Notes under the pieces: generated by a model
What the model saw: only the letters and a program-made list of their open reading frames with translations
Database searches by the model: none
What the model was told of the DNA's origin: nothing
Shown here: positions 46,806-55,687 of the stretch, piece by piece
Layout: each line of letters begins with the position of its first letter
How positions within the stretch are numbered: position 1 is the first letter of the stretch
Assembly: GCA_937988775.1 (NCBI GenBank)
Contig: CALKHP010000030.1
Location: 310,001-374,000, forward strand
Source of the DNA: an uncultured Alphaproteobacteria bacterium
GTDB lineage: Bacteria > Pseudomonadota > Alphaproteobacteria > Rhizobiales > Beijerinckiaceae
DNA: 64,000 bases
Direction: 5' to 3'
Translations under genes and position numbers: made by a program

Positions 46806-47684
46806 ATGACCCTCGAACAGCTTCGCGTCTTCGTCGCCGTGGCCGAACGCCAGCATCTCACGCGGGCGGCCGAGACGCTGCACCTGACGCCCTCGGCGGC
46901 GAGCGCCTCGATCCGCACGCTGGAAGCGCGCTACGGCGTGCGCTTCTTCCACCGTGTCGGGCGCGGCATCGAGTTGACCGAGACCGGCCGGCTGTTTCTC
47001 GGCGAGGCGCAGGCGATCCTCGCCCGCGCGCAGGCGGCGGAACTGGTGTTTTCCGATCTCGGCGGCCTCCGGCGCGGCAGCGTGGCGGTGCATGCCAGCC
47101 AGACCATTGCCAGCTATTGGCTGCCTCCCGTGCTGGTGCGCTTCCGGCAGCGCCACCCGGCGCTCACGGTGCGGCTCAGCGTCGGCAACACGCAGACGGT
47201 GGCCGAAGCGGTCGCCGAGGGCATTGCCGATCTCGGCTTCATCGAGGGCGATATCGACGAGCCGAGGCTGGCGCGCCACGTGATCGCGCATGACCGGCTC
47301 ATCGTCGTGGTGCGCCCGTCCCATCCATGGGCGGCGCTGGAGAGCATTGCGCCCGCCATGTTCGCCAGCGGTCCGTGGGTGATGCGCGAGCAGGGTTCGG
47401 GCACGCGCTCGGCCTTCGAGACGGCGCTCGCCCGGCGCGCGATTGCGCCGGACATGCTCAAGGTGACGCTCGAACTGCCGTCGAACGAGGCAATCCTTGC
47501 CGCCGTGCAGTCGGCGCCGGTGGCGGGCGCGCTGTCGGAACTGGTGACGCGGCCGCATCTCGAGGCCGGCCGGCTGGTCGCGTTGCCGTTCGAGATGCCG
47601 CCGCGCGACTATGCCGTGCTGCGCCACAAGGAGCGCTACCAGACGCGCGCCTCGCAGGCACTGGAGGAAATGCTGACGGAGTGA
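46806..47684 (+). CDS. LysR-type transcriptional regulator (YeiE-like)
   Basis: A 292-residue LysR protein. The winged helix-turn-helix is MTLEQLRVFVAVAERQHLTR and AAETLHLTPSAASASIRTLE, with FFHRVGRGIELTETGRLFLG. The effector part starts GSVAVHASQTIASYWLPPVL and resembles the CysB/YeiE type (GNTQTVAEAVAEGIADLGFI). It lies divergent from the YeiH-type exporter with a 95-bp intergenic space, which likely holds the operator. Confidence 0.94.
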   Translation: MTLEQLRVFVAVAERQHLTRAAETLHLTPSAASASIRTLEARYGVRFFHRVGRGIELTETGRLFLGEAQAILARAQAAELVFSDLGGLRRGSVAVHASQTIASYWLPPVLVRFRQRHPALTVRLSVGNTQTVAEAVAEGIADLGFIEGDIDEPRLARHVIAHDRLIVVVRPSHPWAALESIAPAMFASGPWVMREQGSGTRSAFETALARRAIAPDMLKVTLELPSNEAILAAVQSAPVAGALSELVTRPHLEAGRLVALPFEMPPRDYAVLRHKERYQTRASQALEEMLTE

Positions 47685-47709
47685 TTCATCTCCGCCAGCC
47701 AGCCCCTTG

Positions 47710-49095
47710 TTATTTCAGCGCTTCGAGAATGCGCGCCCAACTCCGCGTGCCCTTGTGGAAGCTCGACAGGTCGTATTTCTCGTTCGGCGAATGCACACGG
47801 TCGTCGTCGAGCCCGAAGCCGACGAGCAGGCTGTCGAGGCCGAGCGTGTTCTTGAAATCGCCGACGATCGGCACCGAGCCGCCCGAGCCGATCACCGCCG
47901 GCTTGCGGCCCCATTCGGCCTCCAGCGCCTTGCCTGCCTTGACCAGCGCCGGGCTGTCGACGGGCAGCGCGATGGCGCGCGAGCCCTGGTGATCGACGAA
48001 GCTCACCGAACAGTCATCCGGCACGCGGGCGCGCACGAAGGCATGGAAGGCGTCGCGGATCTTGTCCGGGTTCTGGTCGCCGACGAGCCGGAACGAGACC
48101 TTGGCCTGCGCTTCGCCCGCGATCACCGTCTTGGTGCCCTCGCCGGTATAGCCGCCCCAGATGCCGTTGACGTCGCAGGTCGGGCGCGACTGGATCTGCT
48201 CGATCAGCATGCGGCCCTTCTCGCCGGCCGAATGCTTGAGGCCGACCTGGCCGAGGAAGCCTTCCTCCGCCAGGCCGAGATCGGCCCAGGCCGCCTTCTG
48301 GGCGTTGGTCGGCTCATGCACGCCGTCATAAAAGCCGGGGATGGTGATGCGGCCATTCTCGTCATGGAAGGCGGCGCAGATGCCGGCCAGCACATGGATC
48401 GGGTTGCGCGCCGCACCGCCGAACAGGCCGGAATGCAGGTCGCGATCGGCGCAGCGCACGATGATCTCCTCGTAGACGATGCCGCGCAGCGAGGCGGTGA
48501 TGCACGGCGTATCGCGGTCCCACATGCCGGTGTCGCATACGAGCGCCATGTCCGCCTTGAGCTTGTCCCTGTTCTCGACGAGGTAGCGCGTGATGCCGGC
48601 CGAGCCGCATTCCTCCTCGCCCTCGAGCAGCACGGTGACGCCGATCGGAAACCCGCCGGTTTCAGCCTTCCAGGCGCGCAGCGCCTCGAGGAAGGTCATG
48701 ACCTGGCCCTTGTCGTCGCAGGCGCCGCGCGCCAGGATGACCTTGCGGCCGGGCGCGATTTCCTTCAGGCGCGGCTCGAACGGCGGCACCTCCCACTGGT
48801 CGAGCGGATCGACCGGCTGCACGTCGTAATGGCCGTAGAACAGCACATGCGGCGCGCCGGGCTTCGGCGCGTGGCCGAGCACGAGCGGGTGGCCGCCGGT
48901 CGGGCTCTTCTCGACGCTGGCCGTGAAGCCGAGCGAGGCGAGATCGGCCTTCAGGTGCTCGGCGGCAGCGATGCAATCCTTGGCGAAAGCGCTGTCGGTC
49001 GAGACCGACTGGATGCGCAGCAGCGCGAACAGGCGCTGCAAGGATGATTCAAGGTCGGCATCTATGCGCTTGAGAACATTATCGAGAGAGGACAT
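47710..49095 (-). CDS. M20 family dipeptidase / peptidase
   Basis: A 461-residue zinc peptidase of the M20 family. The metal ligand His89 and catalytic Asp91 lie in LFYGHYDVQPVDPLDQW; ILARGACDDKGQVMTFLEAL holds the bridging Asp, and VLLEGEEECGSAGITRYLVE the catalytic Glu pair. The lid domain is in the middle. It fits the carnosinase/CPG2-like group that cleaves dipeptides or acylated amino acids. ATG 49095 is the best start. A family C repeat follows upstream. Confidence 0.93.
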   Translation of the reverse strand: MSSLDNVLKRIDADLESSLQRLFALLRIQSVSTDSAFAKDCIAAAEHLKADLASLGFTASVEKSPTGGHPLVLGHAPKPGAPHVLFYGHYDVQPVDPLDQWEVPPFEPRLKEIAPGRKVILARGACDDKGQVMTFLEALRAWKAETGGFPIGVTVLLEGEEECGSAGITRYLVENRDKLKADMALVCDTGMWDRDTPCITASLRGIVYEEIIVRCADRDLHSGLFGGAARNPIHVLAGICAAFHDENGRITIPGFYDGVHEPTNAQKAAWADLGLAEEGFLGQVGLKHSAGEKGRMLIEQIQSRPTCDVNGIWGGYTGEGTKTVIAGEAQAKVSFRLVGDQNPDKIRDAFHAFVRARVPDDCSVSFVDHQGSRAIALPVDSPALVKAGKALEAEWGRKPAVIGSGGSVPIVGDFKNTLGLDSLLVGFGLDDDRVHSPNEKYDLSSFHKGTRSWARILEALK

Positions 49096-49157
49096 CTGGG
49101 CTTCCTTAGCTTGCAACCAATTCCCGCCCTGCCCGGCTCACCGCCAGCAGGAAATAT

Positions 49158-49264
49158 TCCCTTCTCCCGCCAGCGGGAGAAGGTCCCGGCAGGGGGATGA
49201 GGGGTGATGGACGCCCCCTCATCCGGCACTTCGTGCCACCTTCTTCCGCACGCGGGAGAAGGGG
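49158..49264. repeat. intergenic repeat, family C copy 2
   Basis: CCCTTCTCCCGCCAGCGGGA, GAAGGTCCCGGCAGGGGGAT, GAGGGG and the mirror CCCCTCATCCGGCACTTCGT with GCCACCTTCTTCCGC. Same build as 54844-54967. Confidence 0.88.
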
Positions 49265-49273
49265 TTTCTTGGC

Positions 49274-50803
49274 CTACCGCTTCTTCAGCAGGCCGCCGAG
49301 CACGCCACGCAAAATCGCCGAGCCGATCTGCCGGCCGGCGGTCGAGGCGGCCGAGCGCAGCGCCGAGGTCAGCACCTTTTCAGCCATGCTCTGCGGCGCC
49401 CGGCCGCCACGCGGCCCCGGCTGGCCTGAGCCGAAAATGCCGCCCAGCATGCCGCCGAGCCCGCCCGAGGTCGCCGGCGCTGCCGCCTCCGCGACCTTCT
49501 TCTGCAAGCTCTCGTAGGCGCTCTCGCGGTCGATCACGTCGGTATATTTGTTGCGCAGCGGGCTGGCGCTGATGATCGCGACCCGTTCAGCCGCGGTGAG
49601 CGGCCCGACGCGGGCCGAGGGCGGCGCGATCAGGGTGCGCGCGACCATCTCCGGCGTGCCCTTGCCTTCCAGCATCGAGACGAGCGCCTCGCCGACGCCA
49701 AGCTGGGTGATGACCTGCGAGGTATCGAAGGCCGGGTTCTGGCGGAAGGTCTCGGCCGCCGCCTTGACCGCCTTCTGGTCGCGCGGCGTGAAGGCGCGCA
49801 GCGCGTGCTGCACGCGGTTGCCGAGCTGGGCGAGCACGGTATCAGGCACGTCGAGCGGGTTCTGCGTCACGAAATACACGCCGACGCCCTTGGAGCGGAT
49901 CAGCCGCACGACCTGCTCGACCGCCTTGAGCAGCGCCGGCGGCGCATCGGAAAACAGGAGATGCGCTTCGTCGAAGAAGAAGCACAGCTTGGGCTGGTCC
50001 GGATCGCCGATCTCGGGCAGCTTCTCGAACAGTTCCGACAGCATCCACAGCAGGAAGGTGGCGTAGAGCTTGGGCGAGCCCATCAGCTTGTCGGCGGCGA
50101 GGATGTTGACGATGCCGCGCCCGTCGCGGTCGGTGCGCAGGAAATCGTTGATGTCGAGCGCCGGCTCGCCGAAGAATTTCTCGCCGCCCTGGTTCTGGAG
50201 CACGAGCAACTGGCGCTGGATGGTGCCGATGGTCTGCGTCGAGACGTTGCCGTAGGTGGCGCCGACCTCGCGTTGCAGGTCCTTGTTGTTGCCGAACTCG
50301 GCCAGCAAGGCTTGCAGGTCCTTGAAATCGAGCAGCAGGAGCTGGTTTTCGTCGGCATATTTGAACAGGATGTTCAGCACGCCTTCCTGCACGTCGTTCA
50401 ACTCGAGCATGCGCGCGAGCAGCAGCGGCCCCATCTCGGCCACGGTGGTGCGGATCGGGTGGCCCTGCTCGCCGAACAGGTCCCAGAACACCACCGGGAA
50501 CACGGCCGGCTTGTAGTCGGTGCCGATCTCCTTGGCGCGCTTGACGAACGGTTCCTTGCTGTCGCCCATGGCGGCGATGCCGGACAGGTCGCCCTTGATG
50601 TCGGCGGCGAACACCGAGACGCCGACCGCCGACAGCCCCTCGGCGATGGTCTGCAAGGTCACGGTCTTGCCGGTGCCGGTCGCGCCGGTGACCAGGCCGT
50701 GGCGGTTGGCGAGCTTCAGCGTCAGCACCTCGCTCTTGTCGCTACCCTTGCCGCCATCCTTGCCGCTCTTGCCGATCAGGATCGTGCCGTCGAAGTCCGC
50801 CAT
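49274..50803 (-). CDS. HerA-like ATPase, DUF853 (YjgR-like)
   Basis: A 509-residue FtsK/HerA-type ATPase. Walker A is GLVTGATGTGKTVTLQTIAE (GATGTGKT at 40-47); Walker B is PKLCFFFDEAHLLFSDAPPA. VSVFAADIKGDLSGIAAMGD and the arginine-finger region follow; AEKVLTSALRSAASTAGRQI near the end is a helical tail. DUF853 proteins are of unknown role. It is divergent from the small Gly-rich helical gene at 50988. Confidence 0.93.
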   Translation of the reverse strand: MADFDGTILIGKSGKDGGKGSDKSEVLTLKLANRHGLVTGATGTGKTVTLQTIAEGLSAVGVSVFAADIKGDLSGIAAMGDSKEPFVKRAKEIGTDYKPAVFPVVFWDLFGEQGHPIRTTVAEMGPLLLARMLELNDVQEGVLNILFKYADENQLLLLDFKDLQALLAEFGNNKDLQREVGATYGNVSTQTIGTIQRQLLVLQNQGGEKFFGEPALDINDFLRTDRDGRGIVNILAADKLMGSPKLYATFLLWMLSELFEKLPEIGDPDQPKLCFFFDEAHLLFSDAPPALLKAVEQVVRLIRSKGVGVYFVTQNPLDVPDTVLAQLGNRVQHALRAFTPRDQKAVKAAAETFRQNPAFDTSQVITQLGVGEALVSMLEGKGTPEMVARTLIAPPSARVGPLTAAERVAIISASPLRNKYTDVIDRESAYESLQKKVAEAAAPATSGGLGGMLGGIFGSGQPGPRGGRAPQSMAEKVLTSALRSAASTAGRQIGSAILRGVLGGLLKKR

Positions 50804-50987
50804 GCCCGCCAAGCTCCAGGTTGCGTGATGTGATTGCGTGATTTGCGCGAGCGGTTATAGACCGTGCACGCCGCTGATTCCAATGCCGGGCGACACGGCG
50901 CGCTTGCGATTTGCGGCAAGGCACGGCACAGGAATGGGCAGCACCCGGACAATCGTTCGCATCAAAACCATCCTCAGAGGACCGCCC

Positions 50988-51368
50988 ATGATCGATGACC
51001 TGATCGCCCGCATCACCGCCAATGTCGGGCTCGACGCCGATCTCGCGCGCAAGGCCGTCGGCATGATGCTGGCCTTCCTGCAGAAGGAAGGGCCGGCGGC
51101 CGAGGTCGAGGCGCTGTTCGGCGCGGTGCCGGGCGCCGCGGAACTGGCGGCCGAGAATGGCGCCAAGGGCGGTATCGGCGGCGCGGTGATGGGCATGATG
51201 GGCGGCGGCGTGATGGCACTCGGCAGCCAGTTGATGGGCGCCGGCCTCGGCATGGGGCAGATCCAGCAGGTCGCCAAGGAGGTCTTCGCCTACGGCCGCG
51301 AAAAGGCCGGCGAGGATGCGATGGGCACGATTGTCGGCGCCATTCCGGGCCTGGGCCAGTTCGTCTGA
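50988..51368 (+). CDS. small Gly/Ala-rich helical protein (DUF2780/DUF2267-like)
   Basis: A 126-residue protein. MIDDLIARITANVGLDADLA and RKAVGMMLAFLQKEGPAAEV precede a Gly/Met-rich middle (GAVMGMMGGGVMALGSQLMG) and QIQQVAKEVFAYGREKAGED. The pattern recalls the VcgC/VcgE-like or DUF2267 families, though I am not sure. No signal peptide. Function unknown. An AGAGG site precedes ATG 50988. Confidence 0.65.
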   Translation: MIDDLIARITANVGLDADLARKAVGMMLAFLQKEGPAAEVEALFGAVPGAAELAAENGAKGGIGGAVMGMMGGGVMALGSQLMGAGLGMGQIQQVAKEVFAYGREKAGEDAMGTIVGAIPGLGQFV

Positions 51369-51725
51369 GTTTCGTCGGCCGTCTTGTGCCGGCCGATCCC
51401 GCTTCGAAAAGGCGCAAACGCTGTTCAGTGTCATTCCCGACGCGCGTCAGCGCGATCGGGAATCCAGGAGTCGTTAGCGCGGCGGCTCTGGATTCCCGCC
51501 TGCGCGGGAATGACACTGGATGCCGGGTCGCGCTCACCCATGACGGCGGCGGAATAAGCACCAAACCCTTCAGCCGTCATCGGCAGACTTGATCCGCCGG
51601 TCCCGCCTTGGAAAGGCATCCCTGTGGGCATGCGCATGCTCACTCTGCGCGTCCAGACCATCCCTACGATGTGGCCGTAGCATGCCGGCTTTTCGTGCGC
51701 GGATGATCGTGCGAAGAAGGCAGCC
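51369..51725. other. 357-bp intergenic region with repeats before mutA
   Basis: No gene supported. Family D pair at 51428-51524 (GTGTCATTCCCGACGCGCGT, then CTGGATTCCCGCCTGCGCGG) and an inverted family A copy at 51540-51615 (GTCATCGGCAGACTTGATCC, CCGGTCCCGC). A small part of another A-like dyad is at 51376-51411. The mutA promoter is expected after 51620. Confidence 0.7.
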
Positions 51726-53588
51726 ATGAACAAGCAAGCCCCCCTTCCCCCGACGCCGGCGTTTCCGGCCGCCACCCGCGACGACTGGATGAAACGGGTC
51801 GAGACGGTGCTGAAAGGCGCCGCCTTCGAGAAGGTGCTGGTCGGCCGCTCCAGCGACGGCATCGCCATCGCGCCGCTTTACGCGCGCAAGCATGACGGCG
51901 CGCCGATTGCCCGCGTCGGGGCTGCCAGCCGCTGGCGCGTGATGCAGCGCGCCGACATTCCCGACGAGGAGACCGGGGCGCGGCTGGCGCTCGATGACCT
52001 GCAAGGCGGTGCCGACGGGCTGGTGCTGGTTTGCGCCGGCAGCGCGACGGCGCGCGGTTTCGGCATCGATGCGAGCGACGCGCGTTCGCTCGACCTGGCG
52101 CTCGAGGGCATGCTAATCGAATCCGCGCCGCTCAGGCTGGAAACCGCGCCGTTCGACGGCCGCCGCGTCGCGGCGCTGATCGACGACCTGCTCGAGCGCC
52201 GCAGCCTGCGGCCAGAGGAAATCGCGATCGATTTCGGCCTCGACCCGGTTGGCGACCTCGCCCGCACCGGCGCGCTGCCGGCACCGTGGCCGACGATCGC
52301 CGAGCGGTTTTCCGGCGAGGTCAAGCGCCTGCGCAAGCGCGGCTATCGCGGCACGCAGGCGCGCATCGACGGCCGCGCCTGGCACGAGGCCGGCGCCTCG
52401 CAGGCGCAGGAACTGGCGGCGATGCTGGCGACCGGCATCGCCTATCTGCGCGCGCTCGAAGCGAACGGCATGGCGCTCGACGAGGCGCGCCAGAGCCTGT
52501 CCTTCCTCGCCGCCGCCGATGCCGACGAGTTCCTGAGCGTCGCCAAGCTGCGCGCGCTGCGCCTGCTGTGGGCGCGCGTCGAGGAGGCATGCGGGCTCGC
52601 GCCCCGGCCGATCGTCCTGCAAGCCGAAACCGCCTGGCGCATGCTCGGCCGGCGCGACCCGTGGGTGAACCTGCTGCGCAACACCATGGCGGTGTTCTCG
52701 GCCGTGATCGGCGGCGCCGACAGCGTCACCGTGCTGCCGTTCACGGCGGCGCTCGGCCTGCCGGACGCCTTCGCCCGCCGCCTCGCGCGCAACACGCAAA
52801 CCGTGCTGATGGAAGAATCGAACCTGTGGCGCGTCGCCGATCCGGCCGCCGGCGCCGGCGGTTTCGAGGCGCTGACCGAGGCGCTGTGCGCCAAAGCCTG
52901 GGAGCTGTTCCAGGCGATCGAGGCCGAGGGCGGCATCGTCGCCAGCCTCAAGGCGGGCGCGTTGCAGGAGCGCATCGCCACGGTCGCGGCCAACGACGAG
53001 CACGCCGTCGCCACGCGGCGCGCGGCGCTGACCGGCACGAGCGAATTCCCGCATCTCGCCGAGGCGCCGGTCGCGGTGCTGCGGCCGGCGCCCGCCGAGG
53101 CAAAGCCCGCTCCCCTCGCCTTGCCGAGCAGGCGCCGGGCGCAACCGTTCGAGCGCCTGCGCGACGCCTCCGACGCCTTTCTCGCGCGCCACGGCCAGCG
53201 GCCACGCGCCTTCCTCGCCACGCTCGGCAGCCTGCCCGAGTTCAGCGCGCGCGCCGGCTTCGTCCGCAACCTGCTCGAGGCCGGCGGCATCGAGCCCGTC
53301 GGCGGCGAAGGCGCCATCGCGCCCGACGATCTGGCGCGCGCCTTCGCCGGAGCGGGCACGCCGCTCGCCTGCCTGTGCGGACCGGATGCGCGCTATGCCA
53401 GCGAGGGCGCGGCGGCGGTCGCGGCCCTGAAAGCCGCCGGCGCCCATGTCGTGCTTGCCGGCCGGCCGGGCGATCTCGAAACGCCGCTGCGCGACGCCGG
53501 GCTCGCCGGCGCGCTTTACGCCGGCTGCGACGCGGTCGCGATGCTCGCCGAACTGCACCACGTTCTTGGTGTTCCGCACGAATCCTGA
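51726..53588 (+). CDS. mutA: methylmalonyl-CoA mutase small (beta) subunit
   Basis: A 620-residue subunit of adenosylcobalamin-dependent methylmalonyl-CoA mutase. DDWMKRVETVLKGAAFEKVL begins the fold; QAETAWRMLGRRDPWVNLLR, NTMAVFSAVIGGADSVTVLP and FARRLARNTQTVLMEESNLW belong to the barrel. The C-terminal cobalamin-binding-like domain lacks the DxHxxG motif, as usual for the small subunit. It pairs with the large subunit encoded at 55688, interconverting methylmalonyl- and succinyl-CoA. The two genes are separated by about 2.1 kb here, whereas they are usually adjacent. Confidence 0.94.
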   Translation: MNKQAPLPPTPAFPAATRDDWMKRVETVLKGAAFEKVLVGRSSDGIAIAPLYARKHDGAPIARVGAASRWRVMQRADIPDEETGARLALDDLQGGADGLVLVCAGSATARGFGIDASDARSLDLALEGMLIESAPLRLETAPFDGRRVAALIDDLLERRSLRPEEIAIDFGLDPVGDLARTGALPAPWPTIAERFSGEVKRLRKRGYRGTQARIDGRAWHEAGASQAQELAAMLATGIAYLRALEANGMALDEARQSLSFLAAADADEFLSVAKLRALRLLWARVEEACGLAPRPIVLQAETAWRMLGRRDPWVNLLRNTMAVFSAVIGGADSVTVLPFTAALGLPDAFARRLARNTQTVLMEESNLWRVADPAAGAGGFEALTEALCAKAWELFQAIEAEGGIVASLKAGALQERIATVAANDEHAVATRRAALTGTSEFPHLAEAPVAVLRPAPAEAKPAPLALPSRRRAQPFERLRDASDAFLARHGQRPRAFLATLGSLPEFSARAGFVRNLLEAGGIEPVGGEGAIAPDDLARAFAGAGTPLACLCGPDARYASEGAAAVAALKAAGAHVVLAGRPGDLETPLRDAGLAGALYAGCDAVAMLAELHHVLGVPHES

Positions 53589-53625
53589 TCTACCTTGCCG
53601 GTCTCGGAGAGTTGGGAGCGCTGAT

Positions 53626-54051
53626 ATGGTGAGGTTGCTGCGCGCAGGCGCCATCGTCACGGTGATCCTGGCGGTGATCGCCACCACGGCGCTGACCTGG
53701 TTCGGCCAGTCCTATGCCGGCTACGACCTGTCCGCGACGATCACGCGCGTGCTGTTCTGGGGCACCGTGACGCTGATCGCGGCGGCGCCGCTCTGCCTGG
53801 TGGTGTTCCCGCTCATGCATCTGGTGCTCGGCGGCGGCGAGCCGGTCAAGCCGAAGAGCTTTGCCATTGTCGGCGCCGTGGTCGGCTTCCTGATCGCGGC
53901 CTATCTGGTGTGGCGGTTTCGCGCCTTCCTGCTGCAGGCGAGCTTCGTCGCCGGGCCGTTCCTGGTGCTGATCGGCGTGGTCACCGGCTTCGTCGGCGGC
54001 TTCCTGTTCGAGCGGCTGGCGCGCCGGCGCCTGGACCCGCCACCCGTTTAA
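53626..54051 (+). CDS. small hypothetical membrane protein, four helices
   Basis: A 141-residue membrane protein: segments GAIVTVILAVIATTALTWFG, LFWGTVTLIAAAPLCLVVFP, FAIVGAVVGFLIAAYLVWRF and FLVLIGVVTGFVGGFLFERL. A GGGAGC site precedes the ATG. No family recognised. It lies between mutA and the TauE-type exporter on the same strand; co-transcription with mutA is possible (37 bases apart), but a role in the pathway is not evident. Confidence 0.7.
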   Translation: MVRLLRAGAIVTVILAVIATTALTWFGQSYAGYDLSATITRVLFWGTVTLIAAAPLCLVVFPLMHLVLGGGEPVKPKSFAIVGAVVGFLIAAYLVWRFRAFLLQASFVAGPFLVLIGVVTGFVGGFLFERLARRRLDPPPV

Positions 54052-54081
54052 CCGCTGCTTCAGCCGAGGGTCCGCACGATC

Positions 54082-54807
54082 ATGACATCCTACATTTTCG
54101 TGCTCCTCGTCGGCATGACGGCCGGCGCGATCGGCGGCATTATCGGCACCGGCACCTCGATCATGCTGCTGCCGGTGCTGGTCATCGCCTACGGCCCGAA
54201 ACAGGCGGTGCCGATCATGGCGGTCGCCGCCGTGATGGCCAATCTCGCGCGCGTGCTGGCGTGGTGGCGCGAGGTCGACTGGCGCGCCTGCGCGGCTTAC
54301 GTCCTGCCCGGCATTCCGGCGGCGGCGCTCGGCGCCAGCACGCTGCTGGTGCTGCCCGCGAACCTGATCGAGATCGCGCTCGGCCTGTTCTTCATCGTCA
54401 TGGTGCCGGTGCGGCACTGGCTCGACAAGCACCATTTCCGCATCAGCCTGTGGCAGCTTGCCGTCGGCGGCGCGGTGATCGGCTACCTGACCGGCATCGT
54501 GCTCTCGACCGGGCCGCTCAGCGTGCCGCTATTCCTGGCCTACGGCCTCAACAAGGGCGCGTTCCTGTCGACGGAAGCGGCCAGTTCGCTGTTCCTCTAT
54601 GTCAGCAAGACCCTGACCTTCCGCGGCCTCGGCGCGATGCCGGCCAGCATCTTCGTGCAAGGGCTGATCGTCGGCGGCTCGGTGATGGCCGGTACCTTCC
54701 TCGGCAAATCCGTGGTGATGCGCATGCGGCCGAGCCTGTTCAAGCACATGCTCGACGCGCTGCTGCTGGTCTCCGGCGTCTCGATGCTGTGGACGGCGTT
54801 CGCCTGA
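54082..54807 (+). CDS. TauE/SafE family sulfite/anion exporter-like protein
   Basis: A 241-residue membrane protein with eight predicted helices. The duplicated motif GMTAGAIGGIIGTGTSIMLL with PVLVIAYGPKQAVPIMAVAA and GAVIGYLTGIVLSTGPLSVP identifies TauE/SafE (DUF81). These move sulfite, sulfoacetate or other small anions. The family repeat C starts ~40 bases after the stop. Confidence 0.93.
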   Translation: MTSYIFVLLVGMTAGAIGGIIGTGTSIMLLPVLVIAYGPKQAVPIMAVAAVMANLARVLAWWREVDWRACAAYVLPGIPAAALGASTLLVLPANLIEIALGLFFIVMVPVRHWLDKHHFRISLWQLAVGGAVIGYLTGIVLSTGPLSVPLFLAYGLNKGAFLSTEAASSLFLYVSKTLTFRGLGAMPASIFVQGLIVGGSVMAGTFLGKSVVMRMRPSLFKHMLDALLLVSGVSMLWTAFA

Positions 54808-54843
54808 CTGACGCTCGGAGTATTTCGTAGCCCTTGGAACTTC

Positions 54844-54967
54844 CCCCTTCTCCCGCATGCGGGAGAAGGTCCCGGCAGGGGGATGAGGGTTGTGGGACGA
54901 GGGGTGAGGTCGCGTCGCCCCCCTCATCCGGCACTTCGTGCCACCTTCTCCCGCAAGCGGGAGAAGG
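54844..54967. repeat. intergenic repeat, family C copy 3
   Basis: CCCTTCTCCCGCATGCGGGA, GAAGGTCCCGGCAGGGGGAT, then a 25-base spacer and CCCCTCATCCGGCACTTCGT, GCCACCTTCTCCCGCAAGCG. Closes between convergent TauE and VOC genes. Confidence 0.88.
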
Positions 54968-54987
54968 ATTTCCAGTCTCTGCGCCCG

Positions 54988-55464
54988 TCAGCCTTCGTAG
55001 GCCCTGCGCAATTCGGCGATGTTGAGCTTGACCATGCCCATCATCGCCTTCATCACGCGTTCGGCTTTCACGGGATCGGGATCGGCGAGATATTTCGGCA
55101 TGATGCTCGGCACGATCTGCCAGGACATGCCGTAGCGATCCTTGAGCCAACTGCACGCCACTTCCTCGCCGCCGCCCTCGAGCAGCTTGCCCCAGAGCTC
55201 GTCGACCTCCGCCTGATCGGCGCAATCGATCGAAAACGAGACGGCGTTGCTATGCGCGATCTTCGAGCCACCGTTCAGCCCCTGGAAGGACTGGCCGGCG
55301 AGCGTGAAGGCGACCATGAGCACGGCCACCTTCTTCCCGCCGGGATAGTCCACCGGGCTGCGCTGCACATGGTCGATGCGCGAATTGGGCAGCAGCGTGA
55401 TATAGAAATTGGCGGCTTCCTCGGCATCGCCATCGAACCAGAGGCAGGGGCTGATCTTCGACAT
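54988..55464 (-). CDS. VOC family protein (PhnB / 3-demethylubiquinone-type)
   Basis: A 158-residue protein of the glyoxalase/VOC PhnB-like group. MSKISPCLWFDGDAEEAANF and YITLLPNSRIDHV form the N-terminal module; SFSIDCADQAEVDELWGKLL and CSWLKDRYGMSWQIVPSIMP the C-terminal one, with the metal-binding-like Glu in AEVDELW. It lies between the two methylmalonyl-CoA mutase genes, on the minus strand, without any known link. The 220-bp space to mutB holds an AATAGGAT palindrome. Confidence 0.92.
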   Translation of the reverse strand: MSKISPCLWFDGDAEEAANFYITLLPNSRIDHVQRSPVDYPGGKKVAVLMVAFTLAGQSFQGLNGGSKIAHSNAVSFSIDCADQAEVDELWGKLLEGGGEEVACSWLKDRYGMSWQIVPSIMPKYLADPDPVKAERVMKAMMGMVKLNIAELRRAYEG

Positions 55465-55578
55465 GACATGCTCCTATGTTGGCGTGCAGCTTTGCCGCGG
55501 ACAAAGCGAGGACGGTGCGCGCCGCGAAAATCCGACAGGCCGGGGGCGATTTTTTGACCTCGTGCGCGCAATCCCTAA

Positions 55579-55598
55579 AATAGGATTTTTATCCTATT
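55579..55598. promoter_or_regulatory. AT-rich palindrome between VOC and large mutase genes
   Basis: AATAGGAT-TTTT-ATCCTATT, perfect 8-bp arms, in the divergent region ~90 bp before the mutB ATG. A candidate operator for either gene; the regulator is unknown. Confidence 0.5.
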
Positions 55599-55687
55599 GC
55601 TAAGCGCCACCCGCCTCCCTACCCTTTCCGGCGAGCATGGGCGGGCGAAGATGTGCTATCTTGAGGCCCAGGCTCAAGGAACCTACG

